This document shows positions 1 through 9,594 of a DNA stretch of 64,000 bases, piece after piece. The notes under the pieces are model-generated. The model searched no databases. It had not been told where the DNA came from and saw only the letters and a list, made by a program, of their open reading frames with translations. Where the stretch lies: NCBI RefSeq assembly GCF_023502145.1, contig NZ_JAMFLI010000006.1:109872-173871 (forward strand), in the 5' to 3' direction. This DNA comes from Craterilacuibacter sp. RT1T. Lineage in GTDB: Bacteria; Pseudomonadota; Gammaproteobacteria; Burkholderiales; Chromobacteriaceae. The position numbers and the translations under genes were made by a program. The stretch's first letter is position 1, and every line of letters begins with the position of its first letter.

Positions 1-866
1 CCAAGCCCGAGCAGGCTGTCGCCCTATTCCAGAACACGGCACCGCTGCAATTGGACTGGATGGACTTTTTGCACCTAAAAGGCAAGGTCGATATTGGCGA
101 ACTGAATATGGGGCGTTTTCGCGTGCGCGATATCAACGCCCATGTCGAGGCTGACCGTAACGCTTTTGCTGTAGACAATCTGTCGGCCAGTATTTACGAA
201 GGGAAGCTCAGCGGCAGTGCCCGACTGCAGCGCGGCAAAGAAGCCACACTCTCGCTCAAACAGCAGCTGCATGGCATGCATATCCGTCCGCTACTGCTTG
301 ACCTGTTCAACTTCAGCCGCATCGAAGGCAAAGGCAGCGGCGAAGTTAATCTGGTCGCTCACGGAAAATCCCTGGCCGGACTGCGCGATACACTCACCGG
401 ACAAGCCAGCGTCAAGCTGGCACAAGGTGCGCTGACCGGTATCGACCTGGTGGCAGCACTGAAAAACCTGCCGGCCGAACTCAAGGACTGGAGCGCCACC
501 TCGCTGGCCACCGATCAGAAACAGAAAACCACGTTCCAATCTTTGTCGGCCAGCTTCGACCTGGACAATGGCATTGCACGCAATCAGGATCTGCAACTGG
601 CTTCACAATTGGTGAATGTGCATGGCAACGGTAAGCTCGATTTGCCGCAAAGCATTATCGACTATACGCTGGATGTCAAAGCCAATCCGCGCTCATTCAA
701 GCAGTTAGGCGGGGTCAATGTGCCACTGAAAATTACCGGCCAGATCAATGCACCTATCTATGCGCTGGACTTCAATGCCATGGTCAAGGGCAAAACAAGC
801 CCCGACGAAAAACAACAAGCACTGAAGCAGGAATTGAAAAAACAGATCACCACCATCCTGCCTTAA
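1..866 (+). CDS. AsmA family protein, C-terminal part (5' end outside window)
   Basis: The frame is open from the left edge (first full codon at base 3), so this is the C-terminal part of a longer protein; only about 287 residues are visible. The sequence has the alternating polar/hydrophobic beta-strand pattern and the typical AsmA C-terminal stretch in which an inner repeat describes a low-complexity 'LTG.A.....G.L.GIDL' segment, then a final block ending in basic residues. AsmA-like proteins are inner-membrane-anchored periplasmic proteins of the bridge-like lipid-transfer superfamily, involved in outer-membrane lipid homeostasis. The membrane anchor would lie upstream, outside the window. 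It ends just before a shared hairpin terminator and is convergent with the antiporter gene. Family call is firm, exact paralogue unknown. Confidence 0.8.
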   Translation, partial: KPEQAVALFQNTAPLQLDWMDFLHLKGKVDIGELNMGRFRVRDINAHVEADRNAFAVDNLSASIYEGKLSGSARLQRGKEATLSLKQQLHGMHIRPLLLDLFNFSRIEGKGSGEVNLVAHGKSLAGLRDTLTGQASVKLAQGALTGIDLVAALKNLPAELKDWSATSLATDQKQKTTFQSLSASFDLDNGIARNQDLQLASQLVNVHGNGKLDLPQSIIDYTLDVKANPRSFKQLGGVNVPLKITGQINAPIYALDFNAMVKGKTSPDEKQQALKQELKKQITTILP

Positions 867-873
867 CACAAAC

Positions 874-904
874 AGGAAAGCGGGAGAATCTCCCCCGCTT
901 TCCT
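874..904. terminator. Bidirectional hairpin terminator
   Basis: An 11-bp perfect stem (874-884 with 894-904, AGGAAAGCGGG) lies between the convergent AsmA-type gene and the Kef-type gene. T-rich and A-rich ends are short, so termination could be partly dependent on the stem alone. Confidence 0.7.
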
Positions 905-923
905 GCACGACACTTGCGCAGGC

Positions 924-2900
924 TTAGCCTGCATCCCCTTGCAGCAGACAGCTCTCGGCCGAAGCCAGCTGATCAGAGCGCCCCAACAGCACGACTACAT
1001 CATTTTCTTCCAGCACAAAATCATTGCTCAGATCGGAGCGTTTGAATTGGCGGCGGCGCACCGTCTTGACCTCGACCCCTAATGCCCCCAGATTCAGCTC
1101 GCCCAGACGCTTGCCCACCGCGTAGGCATCTGCCACCAAGCGCACACTTTCCAGCCGCAACTGCTGACCTTCGTCTCCGATAGCAACCTCGTCCCCCACC
1201 CCGCGGAAAAAGCCGCGAAACAGACCGTAACGCGCTTCACGCACGGTGCGGATACGGCGCAGCACCCGGCTCACCGGCACCCCCATCACCATCAGGGCCT
1301 GGGAGGCCAGCATCAGACTGCCCTCCATCACCTCTGCCACCACCTCGTCGGCACCGGCAGCGCGCAAACGTTCGATATCGCTATCATCGATGGTGCGCAC
1401 AATAACCGGCAAATTGGGCTTGAGCTGCTGCACGGTTTCGATAATGCGCTCGGCAGCATGGGTGTCGGCAAAGGTAATCACCACCACACGGGCACGCTGA
1501 ATGCCGGCAGCGCCCAGCACTTCCTTGCGGGCGGCATCGCCAAACACCACAGGATCCCCGGCGGCGCTGGCTTCCTGCACCCGCTCGGGATCCAGGTCCA
1601 GCGCAAAAAACGGCACTTCCTCCGCCTCGAGCAGACGCGCCAGCGCCTGACCACTGCGGCCATAGCCGCAAATCAGCACATGCTCGGACTTACTCATGCT
1701 CTGCACAAATACCTGATGCAGATCGAGCGACTGCAGCATCCAGTCGTTGCGTATTACGCGCCGGGTAATCGCATCGGCGTACTGGATCATAAATGGCGCT
1801 ATCAACATCGAAAGAATGATGGCGGCCAGTGCAGCCTGCACCGATGCCAAAGGCACCAGCGCCAGATTGCTGGCCAGCGCCAACAGGACAAAGCCGAACT
1901 CCCCGCCCTGTGCCAGTGCCAGCGCGCCTTTAAGCGCATCATTGCTGCGCTGGCCAAAAGCACGGCCAATAACAAAAACAATCGCCAGTTTCAAAGGCAG
2001 CAGCAGGCACAACATCACCAGCACTTCATCCCAGCGCTGGAACAGCACCGGCAACTCCAGCTTCATGCCAACGGTGATAAAGAAAAACCCCAACAGGATG
2101 TCGCGAAACGGACGGATGTCCTCTTCCACCTGAAAGCGATACTTGGTTTCCGAAATCAGCATGCCGGCAACAAAAGCGCCCAGCGCCAGCGACAGGCCGG
2201 ACAGCTCGGTCAGCCAGGCAATACCCAGCGTCACCAGCAGCACATTAATCATAAACAGCTCACCCGAACGCTGGCGGGCAACCACATGAAACCACGGCCG
2301 CAGCAGGCGCGGACCAAAGAAGAACAGCAAGGACATCACCACCACCACCTTGACGCCGGCCAGCGCCAGATCCATCAGCAGCGTATCCGAGCCGCCGGCA
2401 AAGGCCGGCAGCAGAATCAACAGCGGTACGACGGCAATATCCTGAAACAGCAACACGCCCATCGCCAGCTGCCCATGCGCCTGATTCAGTTCAAGCCGCT
2501 CGGTCAGCAGCTTGCTGACAATCGCCGTTGACGACATGGCGAGTGCCCCGCCGATCGCAAAACCTGCCAGCGGGTTATCGCTCAGAATCCACACCCCTCC
2601 CATGATCAGCAGCAGCGTCACCACCACCTGCGCCAAGCCAACGCCAAACACCAGCCGGCGCATGGCATTAAGCTTGGGCAGGGAAAACTCCAGCCCGATG
2701 GAGAACATCATAAACACAATGCCGATCTCGCCCAGAAACTGCGTTTCCTCCCCGTCCGGCACCAGCGCCAGCACACTGGGGCCGGCAACAAAGCCCACCA
2801 CCAGATAGCCCAGCATGGGCGGCACCTTGACACTACGGCACAAAGTGACAGCCAGTACGGCACAAAGAAGGACCAGCACGATAGGAGCAAGAGAATGCAT
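924..2900 (-). CDS. Kef-type monovalent cation:proton antiporter with TrkA domains
   Basis: A 658-residue CPA2-family protein. Residues 1 to about 385 form roughly a dozen hydrophobic helices of the Na/H-exchanger fold; residues about 408-525 form a TrkA-N (RCK) Rossmann domain with the nucleotide motif GYGRSGQ; residues about 570-650 look like a TrkA-C ligand domain. KefB/KefC proteins of this layout release potassium in exchange for protons and are gated by nucleotides or glutathione adducts. The ATG at 2900 gives a normal start directly into the first membrane helix. It is divergent from kdsD with 85 bases between them. I cannot tell KefB from KefC or YbaL types from sequence alone. Confidence 0.88.
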   Translation of the reverse strand: MHSLAPIVLVLLCAVLAVTLCRSVKVPPMLGYLVVGFVAGPSVLALVPDGEETQFLGEIGIVFMMFSIGLEFSLPKLNAMRRLVFGVGLAQVVVTLLLIMGGVWILSDNPLAGFAIGGALAMSSTAIVSKLLTERLELNQAHGQLAMGVLLFQDIAVVPLLILLPAFAGGSDTLLMDLALAGVKVVVVMSLLFFFGPRLLRPWFHVVARQRSGELFMINVLLVTLGIAWLTELSGLSLALGAFVAGMLISETKYRFQVEEDIRPFRDILLGFFFITVGMKLELPVLFQRWDEVLVMLCLLLPLKLAIVFVIGRAFGQRSNDALKGALALAQGGEFGFVLLALASNLALVPLASVQAALAAIILSMLIAPFMIQYADAITRRVIRNDWMLQSLDLHQVFVQSMSKSEHVLICGYGRSGQALARLLEAEEVPFFALDLDPERVQEASAAGDPVVFGDAARKEVLGAAGIQRARVVVITFADTHAAERIIETVQQLKPNLPVIVRTIDDSDIERLRAAGADEVVAEVMEGSLMLASQALMVMGVPVSRVLRRIRTVREARYGLFRGFFRGVGDEVAIGDEGQQLRLESVRLVADAYAVGKRLGELNLGALGVEVKTVRRRQFKRSDLSNDFVLEENDVVVLLGRSDQLASAESCLLQGDAG

Positions 2901-2968
2901 CAGGCAATAATTTCCTAGTTCAGGGTTTGAAATCCATACAGACAGGTGCAGGAAGGCCGATTATAAGC

Positions 2969-2977
2969 TGATATACT
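2969..2977 (+). promoter_or_regulatory. Extended -10 promoter of kdsD
   Basis: TG at 2969-2970 followed by TATACT at 2972-2977 is an extended -10 element; no good -35 box is present. A start point 7 bases downstream would fall at about 2984, only two bases before the kdsD ATG, and there is no Shine-Dalgarno sequence. Confidence 0.5.
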
Positions 2978-2985
2978 GCGCGACT

Positions 2986-3966
2986 ATGGAACAAGCGCAC
3001 ATACAAAACCGTCTGGAACTGGCTCGCGACGTCCTTCGCATTGAGGCCGACGCCATACTCAAGCTGGCAGACCGCCTCAATGGCGAGTTTCTGGCTGCCA
3101 TCGACATCTTACTTGCCTGCAGTGGCCGCGTGGTCATTACCGGCATCGGCAAATCCGGTCATATTGCCCGCAAAATAGCGGCCACCATGGCCAGCACCGG
3201 CACGCCGGCCTTCTTTGTCCATCCGGCCGAGGCGGCGCATGGCGACTTGGGCATGATTACCGATAAAGATGTACTGATCGCCCTATCCAACTCGGGCGAA
3301 AGCGATGAAGTGATTGCGCTTTTGCCGGCGCTCAAGCGCAAAGGGGTCGCTCTGATCGCCATCACCGGCCGTCCAGGCTCGACCTTGGCACGCGAGGCCG
3401 ATATTCATCTGGATGCCACGGTAGAAAAAGAAGCCTGTCCATTGGGCTTGGCGCCAACGGCCAGCACCACCGCCGCCCTGGCACTGGGCGACGCGCTGGC
3501 CGTCACTTTGCTGGACGCACGCAACTTCCGCCAGGAAGACTTTGCCCTGTCCCATCCGGGCGGCAGCTTGGGGCGGCGCCTGCTGGTTCATGTAGCCGAC
3601 ATCATGCATGCCGGAGAGGACTTCCCGGCGGTTAAATCCGGCACCCCGCTTAAGCACGCCTTGCTGGAAATGTCGCGCAAGGGCCTGGGCATGACGGCGG
3701 TACTGGATGAAGCGCAGCGGCTGACCGGCATCTATACCGATGGCGATCTGCGCAGAACGCTGGATAAAAGCGAAAACCTGGCCGGCCTGGTGATAGATGA
3801 AGTCATGAACCGCTCGCCACGCACCATCGCCGCAACGCGACTGGCCGCCGAGGCCGTCAAGCAGATGGAAACCTACAAGATTAATGGCCTGATCGTCACC
3901 GATGAGGCCGGCCATGCCATAGGCGCACTGAATCTGCACGATTTGATGCGCGCAGGCATCGTCTGA
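2986..3966 (+). CDS. kdsD: Arabinose-5-phosphate isomerase KdsD
   Basis: A 326-residue protein that interconverts ribulose-5-phosphate and arabinose-5-phosphate, the first step toward Kdo for lipopolysaccharide. Residues about 35-180 form the SIS sugar-isomerase domain, with the typical GIGKSGH, HPAEAAHGDLG and ALSNSGES motifs; two CBS domains follow (about 205-265 and 270-326). Length matches E. coli KdsD/GutQ. kdsC follows 8 bases later, so the two Kdo genes are surely cotranscribed. The ATG is preceded by a strong -10 but no Shine-Dalgarno site, so translation may be from a leaderless or nearly leaderless transcript. Confidence 0.95.
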   Translation: MEQAHIQNRLELARDVLRIEADAILKLADRLNGEFLAAIDILLACSGRVVITGIGKSGHIARKIAATMASTGTPAFFVHPAEAAHGDLGMITDKDVLIALSNSGESDEVIALLPALKRKGVALIAITGRPGSTLAREADIHLDATVEKEACPLGLAPTASTTAALALGDALAVTLLDARNFRQEDFALSHPGGSLGRRLLVHVADIMHAGEDFPAVKSGTPLKHALLEMSRKGLGMTAVLDEAQRLTGIYTDGDLRRTLDKSENLAGLVIDEVMNRSPRTIAATRLAAEAVKQMETYKINGLIVTDEAGHAIGALNLHDLMRAGIV

Positions 3967-3974
3967 AAGACAGC

Positions 3975-4499
3975 ATGCATACACCACAAGAATACGCCCG
4001 CCGGGTCAAGCTACTGATACTGGACGTCGATGGCGTCATGACCGACGGGCGCATCTACTACAACGCCCAAGGCGAAGAGTCAAAATCCTTCTATGTACAG
4101 GACGGCCTTGGCCTGAAGCTGTTGCAAAGCACCGGCGTCAAGCTCGCTATTATTTCCGGCCGTGCCGATGCCTGTGTCGAACACCGCGCCCGTGCGCTGG
4201 GCTTTGACTATTACTTTGCCGGCGTCAGCAACAAGCAGTTGGCCCTTGATGAACTGATGGCACAAAGCGGCCTGAGCCCGGACGACTGCGCCTTTGTCGG
4301 TGACGACATCATTGACCTGCCGGTCTTGCGCCGCGTCGCTTTTCCGGTCGTGGTACCGGCGGCACCTGAGCGCGTACAGCAATATGCGCGCTATATTACC
4401 GGCGCCAGCGGCGGGCAAGGCGCCGTGCGCGAGGTGTGCGAGCTCATCATGCAAGCGCAAGGCACCTTTGACACCGCCATCGCGAAATATCTGCTATGA
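3975..4499 (+). CDS. kdsC: 3-deoxy-D-manno-octulosonate-8-phosphate phosphatase KdsC
   Basis: A 174-residue HAD-superfamily C0-type phosphatase that dephosphorylates Kdo-8-phosphate in the cytoplasm. Motif I is LDVDGVMTDG near the N terminus (two Asp, the first nucleophilic); motif II is the ISGR serine; motif IV is VGDDIIDLP. Length is typical for the tetrameric KdsC. It sits between kdsD and lptC, overlapping lptC by ATGA (4496-4499). Together with KdsD and the Lpt genes it forms the conserved lipopolysaccharide supply/export cluster. Confidence 0.96.
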   Translation: MHTPQEYARRVKLLILDVDGVMTDGRIYYNAQGEESKSFYVQDGLGLKLLQSTGVKLAIISGRADACVEHRARALGFDYYFAGVSNKQLALDELMAQSGLSPDDCAFVGDDIIDLPVLRRVAFPVVVPAAPERVQQYARYITGASGGQGAVREVCELIMQAQGTFDTAIAKYLL

Positions 4500-5059
4500 A
4501 ACGCTTTCCCCGCCTGTTTCCGCTATTACTGGTGCTGATGCTGTCGGTGCTGACCATGCTGCTTGACCGCGTCACCCGCCAAAGCAGCGTGCAAAGCGTG
4601 ATCGACCGTGACCAGCCCGAGTATACGGTCGAAAATTTTACCGCGACCCGCTTTGATGCTCAGGGTCTGCCCAGCGACCGGCTACAGGCACGCAAGATGT
4701 GGCAGTTTCCCGATGCCAAGGATATTGAATTCGAGCAGCCTTTCCTCACCAGCTACCAGTTAGGTCAGGTCAATTACACCGTTGAAGGTGAAGTCGGGCG
4801 CTACAACAACAGCACCGGCATGGTGTGGTTTGACCGCAAGGTGGTGCTGATAGACAAGGCTGAGCCCGGCCAGAGCGACATCAAGATAGATACGCGCGCC
4901 ATGACGGTAAACCTCAACACCTCGACAGCCCAAAGCCCGGCTGCAGTGACCGTTCATCAAGGCGACTCGGTCGCCAATGCCATCGGCTTTACTTATGCAC
5001 AACAGCAGGGCCTGATCACCCTGTTGTCGAAAGTCAGGATCAGCTATGCACAACCTTAA
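4496..5059 (+). CDS. lptC: Lipopolysaccharide export protein LptC
   Basis: A 187-residue bitopic inner-membrane protein: residues about 7-25 form the single membrane anchor, and the remainder is a periplasmic beta-jellyroll that receives lipopolysaccharide from LptB2FG and passes it to LptA. The start overlaps the kdsC stop (ATGA), and the end overlaps lptA by 14 bases. Sequence conservation in LptC is low, so gene order (kdsC-lptC-lptA-lptB) carries much of the assignment, but size, anchor and beta pattern all fit. Confidence 0.93.
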   Translation: MKRFPRLFPLLLVLMLSVLTMLLDRVTRQSSVQSVIDRDQPEYTVENFTATRFDAQGLPSDRLQARKMWQFPDAKDIEFEQPFLTSYQLGQVNYTVEGEVGRYNNSTGMVWFDRKVVLIDKAEPGQSDIKIDTRAMTVNLNTSTAQSPAAVTVHQGDSVANAIGFTYAQQQGLITLLSKVRISYAQP

Positions 5060-5570
5060 ATTTCCGCTACTGGCCCTGTGTGCCTCTCTGTTTGCCATGC
5101 ATGCTGCACACGCCGAAATCGCCGATAGCAGCAAGCCGATCGAACTGTCGGCCGACAGGGGCACGCTGGACCAGAATAAGGGCGTGACAGTGTGGGACGG
5201 CAGCGTCGTCGTCAATCAGGGCACTTTGCAGCTCAAAGCCGACCATGTGGTTGTGACCCGCAATGCCAACGGCCAGCAGACCCTGCTCGCCACCGGCAAG
5301 CCGGCCACCTTCCGCCAGAAAGTCGAAGGCAAGAATGAATATATCGACGGCAAGGGCAACCGCATCGATTACGACAGCCAGAGCGGCGTCGCGGTACTGA
5401 CCGGCAATGCCTTCGTCAAACGCGGCCAGGATTCGGTTGCAGGTAATGTGATTACCTACAACACCCAGACCGAGCTGTATCAGGTCAGCGGCAGCAACCC
5501 ACAAACGACCGGTGCGGCCAAAGGCCGGGTCACCGTGATCCTGCAGCCCAAGACCGAGGAGAAGAAATGA
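5046..5570 (+). CDS. lptA: Lipopolysaccharide transport periplasmic protein LptA
   Basis: A 174-residue secreted protein. Residues 1-23 form a Sec signal peptide ending near AHA; the mature part begins with the OstA-like segment '[12 protein letters not shown]' and continues as repeated beta-strands including '[18 protein letters not shown]', typical of the LptA/OstA jellyroll that bridges the periplasm to LptD. It overlaps lptC at the front and lptB (ATGA) at the end, so the three subunits are translationally coupled. Confidence 0.95.
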   Translation: MHNLKFPLLALCASLFAMHAAHAEIADSSKPIELSADRGTLDQNKGVTVWDGSVVVNQGTLQLKADHVVVTRNANGQQTLLATGKPATFRQKVEGKNEYIDGKGNRIDYDSQSGVAVLTGNAFVKRGQDSVAGNVITYNTQTELYQVSGSNPQTTGAAKGRVTVILQPKTEEKK

Positions 5571-6295
5571 GTGTCAGCCGGCTGAGCGTTGCCCATATCA
5601 AGAAAAGCTTCAAGAAACGTACGGTGGTCAAAGATGTATCACTGGAAATTGCCAGCGGCGAAGTCATCGGCCTGCTAGGCCCCAATGGCGCGGGCAAGAC
5701 CACCAGTTTTTACATGATCGTCGGACTGATTGCGGCCGAAGCCGGTGAAATCGTTCTGGACGATATCACCATCACCCATCTGCCCATACATAAACGCGCG
5801 CGCATGGGGCTGGGCTATTTGCCGCAGGAAGCCTCCATTTTCCGCCGCATGACGGTCAGGGAGAATATCTGCGCGGTGCTGGAAATCTCCGGCGTCAAGG
5901 GCGAGCAGATGGAGAACGAACTGACACTGTTGATGGATGATCTGAATATCGCCCATCTGGCCGACACCAACGCCATGGCGTTGTCCGGCGGCGAGCGGCG
6001 CCGGGTCGAAATTGCGCGCGTACTGGCATCCCGTCCGCGCTTTATCCTCTTGGACGAGCCCTTTGCCGGTGTCGACCCGATTGCCGTGATCGACATCCAG
6101 AAAATCATCGCCTTCCTCAAGGAACGCGGCATCGGCGTACTGATCACCGACCACAATGTGCGCGAAACGCTACGCATTTGCGACCGCGCCTATATCATCA
6201 ACGACGGCAAGGTATTGGCTTACGGTCTGCCGGACGAGCTGGTGAATAACGAGCAGGTACGCAAAGTTTATCTGGGCGAGCACTTTCATCTGTAA
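5567..6295 (+). CDS. lptB: Lipopolysaccharide export ATPase LptB
   Basis: A 242-residue cytoplasmic ABC ATPase that powers lipopolysaccharide extraction with LptF/LptG (not in this window). Walker A is GPNGAGKTT, the signature is [16 protein letters not shown], Walker B ends in [11 protein letters not shown], and the switch His is in [10 protein letters not shown]. Length is normal. It starts inside the lptA stop and is followed six bases later by rpoN, the usual lptB-rpoN order in proteobacteria. Confidence 0.97.
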   Translation: MSVSRLSVAHIKKSFKKRTVVKDVSLEIASGEVIGLLGPNGAGKTTSFYMIVGLIAAEAGEIVLDDITITHLPIHKRARMGLGYLPQEASIFRRMTVRENICAVLEISGVKGEQMENELTLLMDDLNIAHLADTNAMALSGGERRRVEIARVLASRPRFILLDEPFAGVDPIAVIDIQKIIAFLKERGIGVLITDHNVRETLRICDRAYIINDGKVLAYGLPDELVNNEQVRKVYLGEHFHL

Positions 6296-6301
6296 GGCGC
6301 T

Positions 6302-7687
6302 ATGAAACAAACACTCCAACTCAAAGTCAGCCAGCAGCTCACCCTGACACCACAGCTGCAGCAATCGATCAAATTACTGCAGATGTCCACATTGGAGTTC
6401 GGCACCGAGTTGGAGCGTTATCTGCAGGAAAACCCGCTGCTGGAACGCAGCGAAGACGGCGACGTAGCACACGAGGCTTCGTCTGACGATCCGCATGAAA
6501 CCCCGCCGCGCGAGGGTAGCGAAGCATACGAGGAATGGGGCAGCGGCAGTAAGTCCAGCCATAGCGGCGATGATAGCGAGTTCGACCCCATACTCAATAC
6601 GCCGGAAAAGCCAGGCATGCGAGCGCTATTGATGGCACAGATGGGCGAGCTGACGCTCTCGAGCCGCGAACGCGCCCTGCTGACCTTGCTGATAGAAGAA
6701 ATCGATGACGACGGCTATCTGAGCACCCACATTGATGAAATCAGCCAGAGCCTGCCTGAGGAGCTGGAAGTAGAAACTGAAGAGCTGGAATATCTGCGCC
6801 AGCTCTTGCGCCAGATGGAGCCGCCTGGCATAGGCAGCTACAATCTGAGCGAATTTTTGACCCTTCAGCTCAACAAGCTGCCCGATACCCTCCCGGCCAA
6901 AACCTTGGCCCGCACCATCATCCAGACCCATCTCGCACTGCTTGGCAACCGCGACTACGGCAAACTGCGCAAGCTTTTGGATGCCAGCGAAGACGAGATC
7001 CGCGCGGCGCAGGCCTTGATTGCCCAACTACGCCCGCGACCAGCGGGAGGTTTTGATGGCGAAGACACCCGCTATGTGATGCCCGATGTGGTGGTGCGCA
7101 AATTTCGCGGCCGCTGGATCGCGACCATCAACGGTCAAGCCCAGCCAAAATTACGCGTAAACAGCATTTACGCTAATCTTCTGCAACAACAAAGGGATAG
7201 CAGCAATAATCTCTCCGGGCAGTTGCAAGAGGCACGCTGGCTGGTCAAAAACATTCAGCAGCGATTTGACACCATCCTGAAAGTATCGGAAGCTATCGTT
7301 GACAGGCAACAACAGTTCTTTGAACAAGGCGAAGTCGCAATGCGTCCTCTTATACTGCGCGATATTGCCGATGAACTGGGACTGCACGAATCCACCATTT
7401 CCCGCGTCACCACACAAAAATATCTGCTGTGTAGCCGCGGTCTGTTCGAGCTTAAATATTTCTTTGGCAGTGCGCTGGACACCGACAGCGGTGTCGAATG
7501 CTCTTCCACCGCAATCAAGGCGCATATACGTCGGCTGATCGTCGACGAGAATAGCAAGAAGCCCTGGTCGGATAATGCACTGGCCGAGCAATTAGCCAAA
7601 CTGGGCATACAAGTAGCAAGACGCACCGTCGCCAAATACCGCGAAGCCATGCAGATTGCGCCAGCCAGCCAGCGCAAAGCACTCTAG
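6302..7687 (+). CDS. rpoN: RNA polymerase sigma-54 factor RpoN
   Basis: A 461-residue sigma-54 factor for -24/-12 promoters that need an AAA+ activator. Region I at the N terminus is Gln/Leu rich (LTPQLQQSIKLLQMS), region II (about 50-105) is acidic and variable, the core-binding and HTH domains follow, and the RpoN box ARRTVAKYRE lies near the C terminus. It follows lptB closely and precedes hpf, the classic rpoN neighbourhood. I did not find a convincing -24/-12 promoter in this window. Confidence 0.97.
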   Translation: MKQTLQLKVSQQLTLTPQLQQSIKLLQMSTLEFGTELERYLQENPLLERSEDGDVAHEASSDDPHETPPREGSEAYEEWGSGSKSSHSGDDSEFDPILNTPEKPGMRALLMAQMGELTLSSRERALLTLLIEEIDDDGYLSTHIDEISQSLPEELEVETEELEYLRQLLRQMEPPGIGSYNLSEFLTLQLNKLPDTLPAKTLARTIIQTHLALLGNRDYGKLRKLLDASEDEIRAAQALIAQLRPRPAGGFDGEDTRYVMPDVVVRKFRGRWIATINGQAQPKLRVNSIYANLLQQQRDSSNNLSGQLQEARWLVKNIQQRFDTILKVSEAIVDRQQQFFEQGEVAMRPLILRDIADELGLHESTISRVTTQKYLLCSRGLFELKYFFGSALDTDSGVECSSTAIKAHIRRLIVDENSKKPWSDNALAEQLAKLGIQVARRTVAKYREAMQIAPASQRKAL

Positions 7688-7754
7688 ACTTCCACTTAAC
7701 AGCATCCCCATGGACCCGGACTGTTCCAGGTCGATTAACAGAAGGAGTTAGGGT

Positions 7755-8069
7755 ATGAACCTCAAGATCACTGGTCTCCACCTTGAAGTAACCCAACCAC
7801 TGCGCGACTATGTCGAAGAAAAGCTCGGCCGTGTGATTCGCCATGTAGACAATGTGATCGACACCGGCGTCACGCTTTCGGTTGACAAGCTGGTGCAAAA
7901 AGCCGAGGTCAATGTACATCTGGCCGGCAAGGATATTCACGCCGAAGCGACCGCCGATGATATGTACGCTGCCATCGACGCGCTGATCGACAAACTGGAC
8001 CGCCAGGTGATCAAGCACAAGGAAAAGCAGTCGGAACACCGCGCCATCCCGCAACCGGCCGCAGAATAA
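7755..8069 (+). CDS. hpf: Short ribosome hibernation promoting factor HPF
   Basis: A 104-residue protein of the HPF/YfiA family (short form). It binds the 30S decoding centre and supports 100S ribosome dimers in stationary phase. The sequence '[24 protein letters not shown]' type N terminus (first ten residues [10 protein letters not shown]) and the later '[23 protein letters not shown]' type helix are hallmarks. A good ribosome site (AGAAGGAG) lies nine bases before the ATG. It is closed by the hairpin at 8081-8108, so rpoN and hpf may end one transcript. Confidence 0.95.
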   Translation: MNLKITGLHLEVTQPLRDYVEEKLGRVIRHVDNVIDTGVTLSVDKLVQKAEVNVHLAGKDIHAEATADDMYAAIDALIDKLDRQVIKHKEKQSEHRAIPQPAAE

Positions 8070-8080
8070 CACCTTGATTA

Positions 8081-8108
8081 AAAACGGGAACCTGACGGTT
8101 CCCGTTTT
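8081..8108 (+). terminator. Rho-independent terminator after hpf
   Basis: A perfect 12-bp stem (AAAACGGGAACC with GGTTCCCGTTTT) with a TGAC loop, ending in a TTTT run. It separates rpoN-hpf from the ptsN operon. Confidence 0.85.
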
Positions 8109-8183
8109 GCTTTGATAACAGGGCTATTTCAATATCACGCGCCAGCGTAGAATGAACGCCGATTTCATCCTGTACGAGTTTTT

Positions 8184-8645
8184 ATGTCCCTGATAGGCAA
8201 AATACTCTCCCGTGATCATGTTCTGGTCGACCTTGATGTTGCCAGCAAAAAGCGGGTGTTCGAGCAGGTCGGTCTGCTCGCGGAAAACACCGGCAATATT
8301 GCCCGCAGCGAAGTGTTCGACAGTCTGTTTGCGCGTGAAAAACTGGGTTCGACCGGACTGGGCCAAGGCGTTGCCATTCCCCATGGCCGCGCTCGTGGCC
8401 TGAAAGAGGCGATGGGCGTATTTATCCGCCTGAAGCAGGCCATTCCGTTTGATGCTCCCGACGGCAAGCCGGTCCGGCTGCTGTTCGTATTGCTGGTGCC
8501 CGAGCAGGCAACCGACCTGCACTTGCAGGTGCTGTCTGAGCTAGCCCAGCTTTTCTCCAGCCGCAGCTTGCGCGAACAACTGGAGCAGGCTGCCGATAGC
8601 GAAGAATTATTCCGGCTATTGACCGGATGGAGTAGCCATGCCTAG
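8184..8645 (+). CDS. ptsN: Nitrogen PTS enzyme IIA (PtsN)
   Basis: A 153-residue EIIA-Ntr protein. The phosphorylation-site motif is VAIPHGRA (His at about residue 66), in the usual EIIA-Ntr context [12 protein letters not shown]. PtsN is a regulatory phosphoacceptor of the nitrogen PTS; in other bacteria it controls potassium transport and sigma-54-linked functions. Its gene overlaps hprK by eight bases, so its output is likely tied to HPr phosphorylation control here. The ATG at 8184 has a weak ribosome site. Confidence 0.95.
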   Translation: MSLIGKILSRDHVLVDLDVASKKRVFEQVGLLAENTGNIARSEVFDSLFAREKLGSTGLGQGVAIPHGRARGLKEAMGVFIRLKQAIPFDAPDGKPVRLLFVLLVPEQATDLHLQVLSELAQLFSSRSLREQLEQAADSEELFRLLTGWSSHA

Positions 8646-9594
8646 CGTCAGCGTCCGCAAGCTTTACCAGGATAACCAGCAAAAACTCAATCTGACCTGG
8701 GTAGCAGGACGCTCTGGCTCGGACAACCTGATCGGCAACGACGACCAGCGCCCTACGCTATCGCTGGTCGGCCATCTCAACTTCATCCACCCCAACCGGG
8801 TGCAGGTGCTCGGCCTCGCCGAAGTCGACTATCTGAGCCGGCTGGAAAAAGCGGCGGCCAAAACCGCGCTGGATCAGCTGTTTTACAAGTCGATGTCAGT
8901 GGTCATCGTCGCCAATGCCCAGGCGGTGCCTGCACTGCTGCGCGACTACTGCCATACCCACAATGTCCCGCTGATGACCACCACGCTGGAAAGTCCCTAT
9001 CTGATGGATGTACTGCGCATCTATCTGGCACGGGCACTGGCGGTTTCCACCGTGCTGCATGGCGTGTTTCTCGATGTGCTCGAGATCGGCGTGCTGATCA
9101 TGGGTGACTCGGCCATGGGTAAAAGCGAACTGGCGCTGGAGCTGATCTCGCGCGGCCACGGCCTGGTTGCCGACGATGCGGTCGAGTACTACCGCATCGG
9201 TCCGGACACGCTGGAAGGACGCTGCCCGGCACTCTTGCGCGACTTTCTCGAAGTACGCGGCCTGGGGATACTCAATATCCGCACCGTATTCGGCGAAACC
9301 GCGGTACGCCCGAAAAAAGTACTCAAACTCATTATCCATCTGATCAAGGCCAATGATCAGGCGATGCAGGCGCTGGACCGGCTCAATATCCAGTCTGAAA
9401 CGCAGGACATCCTTGGCGTCACCGTGCGCAAAGTCATCCTGCCGGTTGCCGCCGGGCGCAACCTCGCCGTTTTGGTAGAGGCCGCCGTGCGCAACTACAT
9501 CCTGCAACTGCGCGGCATAGACAGCACGCGCGAATTCGTCGAGCGCCACACCAATTTCTTACGGGATCAGGAACATGCAGCTGATTCTGATTAG
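8638..9594 (+). CDS. hprK: HPr kinase/phosphorylase
   Basis: A 318-residue bifunctional enzyme that phosphorylates HPr on a serine and reverses this. The C-terminal catalytic domain carries the Walker [15 protein letters not shown] (about 155-168), and the HprK signature [17 protein letters not shown] follows about 45 residues later. The N-terminal domain (1-130) is the usual HprK N fold. Beta- and alphaproteobacteria keep HprK without most sugar PTS transporters; a regulatory role is therefore likely. It overlaps ptsN (8 bases) and rapZ (20 bases). Confidence 0.96.
   Translation: MPSVSVRKLYQDNQQKLNLTWVAGRSGSDNLIGNDDQRPTLSLVGHLNFIHPNRVQVLGLAEVDYLSRLEKAAAKTALDQLFYKSMSVVIVANAQAVPALLRDYCHTHNVPLMTTTLESPYLMDVLRIYLARALAVSTVLHGVFLDVLEIGVLIMGDSAMGKSELALELISRGHGLVADDAVEYYRIGPDTLEGRCPALLRDFLEVRGLGILNIRTVFGETAVRPKKVLKLIIHLIKANDQAMQALDRLNIQSETQDILGVTVRKVILPVAAGRNLAVLVEAAVRNYILQLRGIDSTREFVERHTNFLRDQEHAADSD

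Noticed and set aside
1458..2531. 357-codon plus-strand frame over the Kef-type gene
   Set aside because: Gln/His-rich shadow of the antiporter membrane region; no domain.
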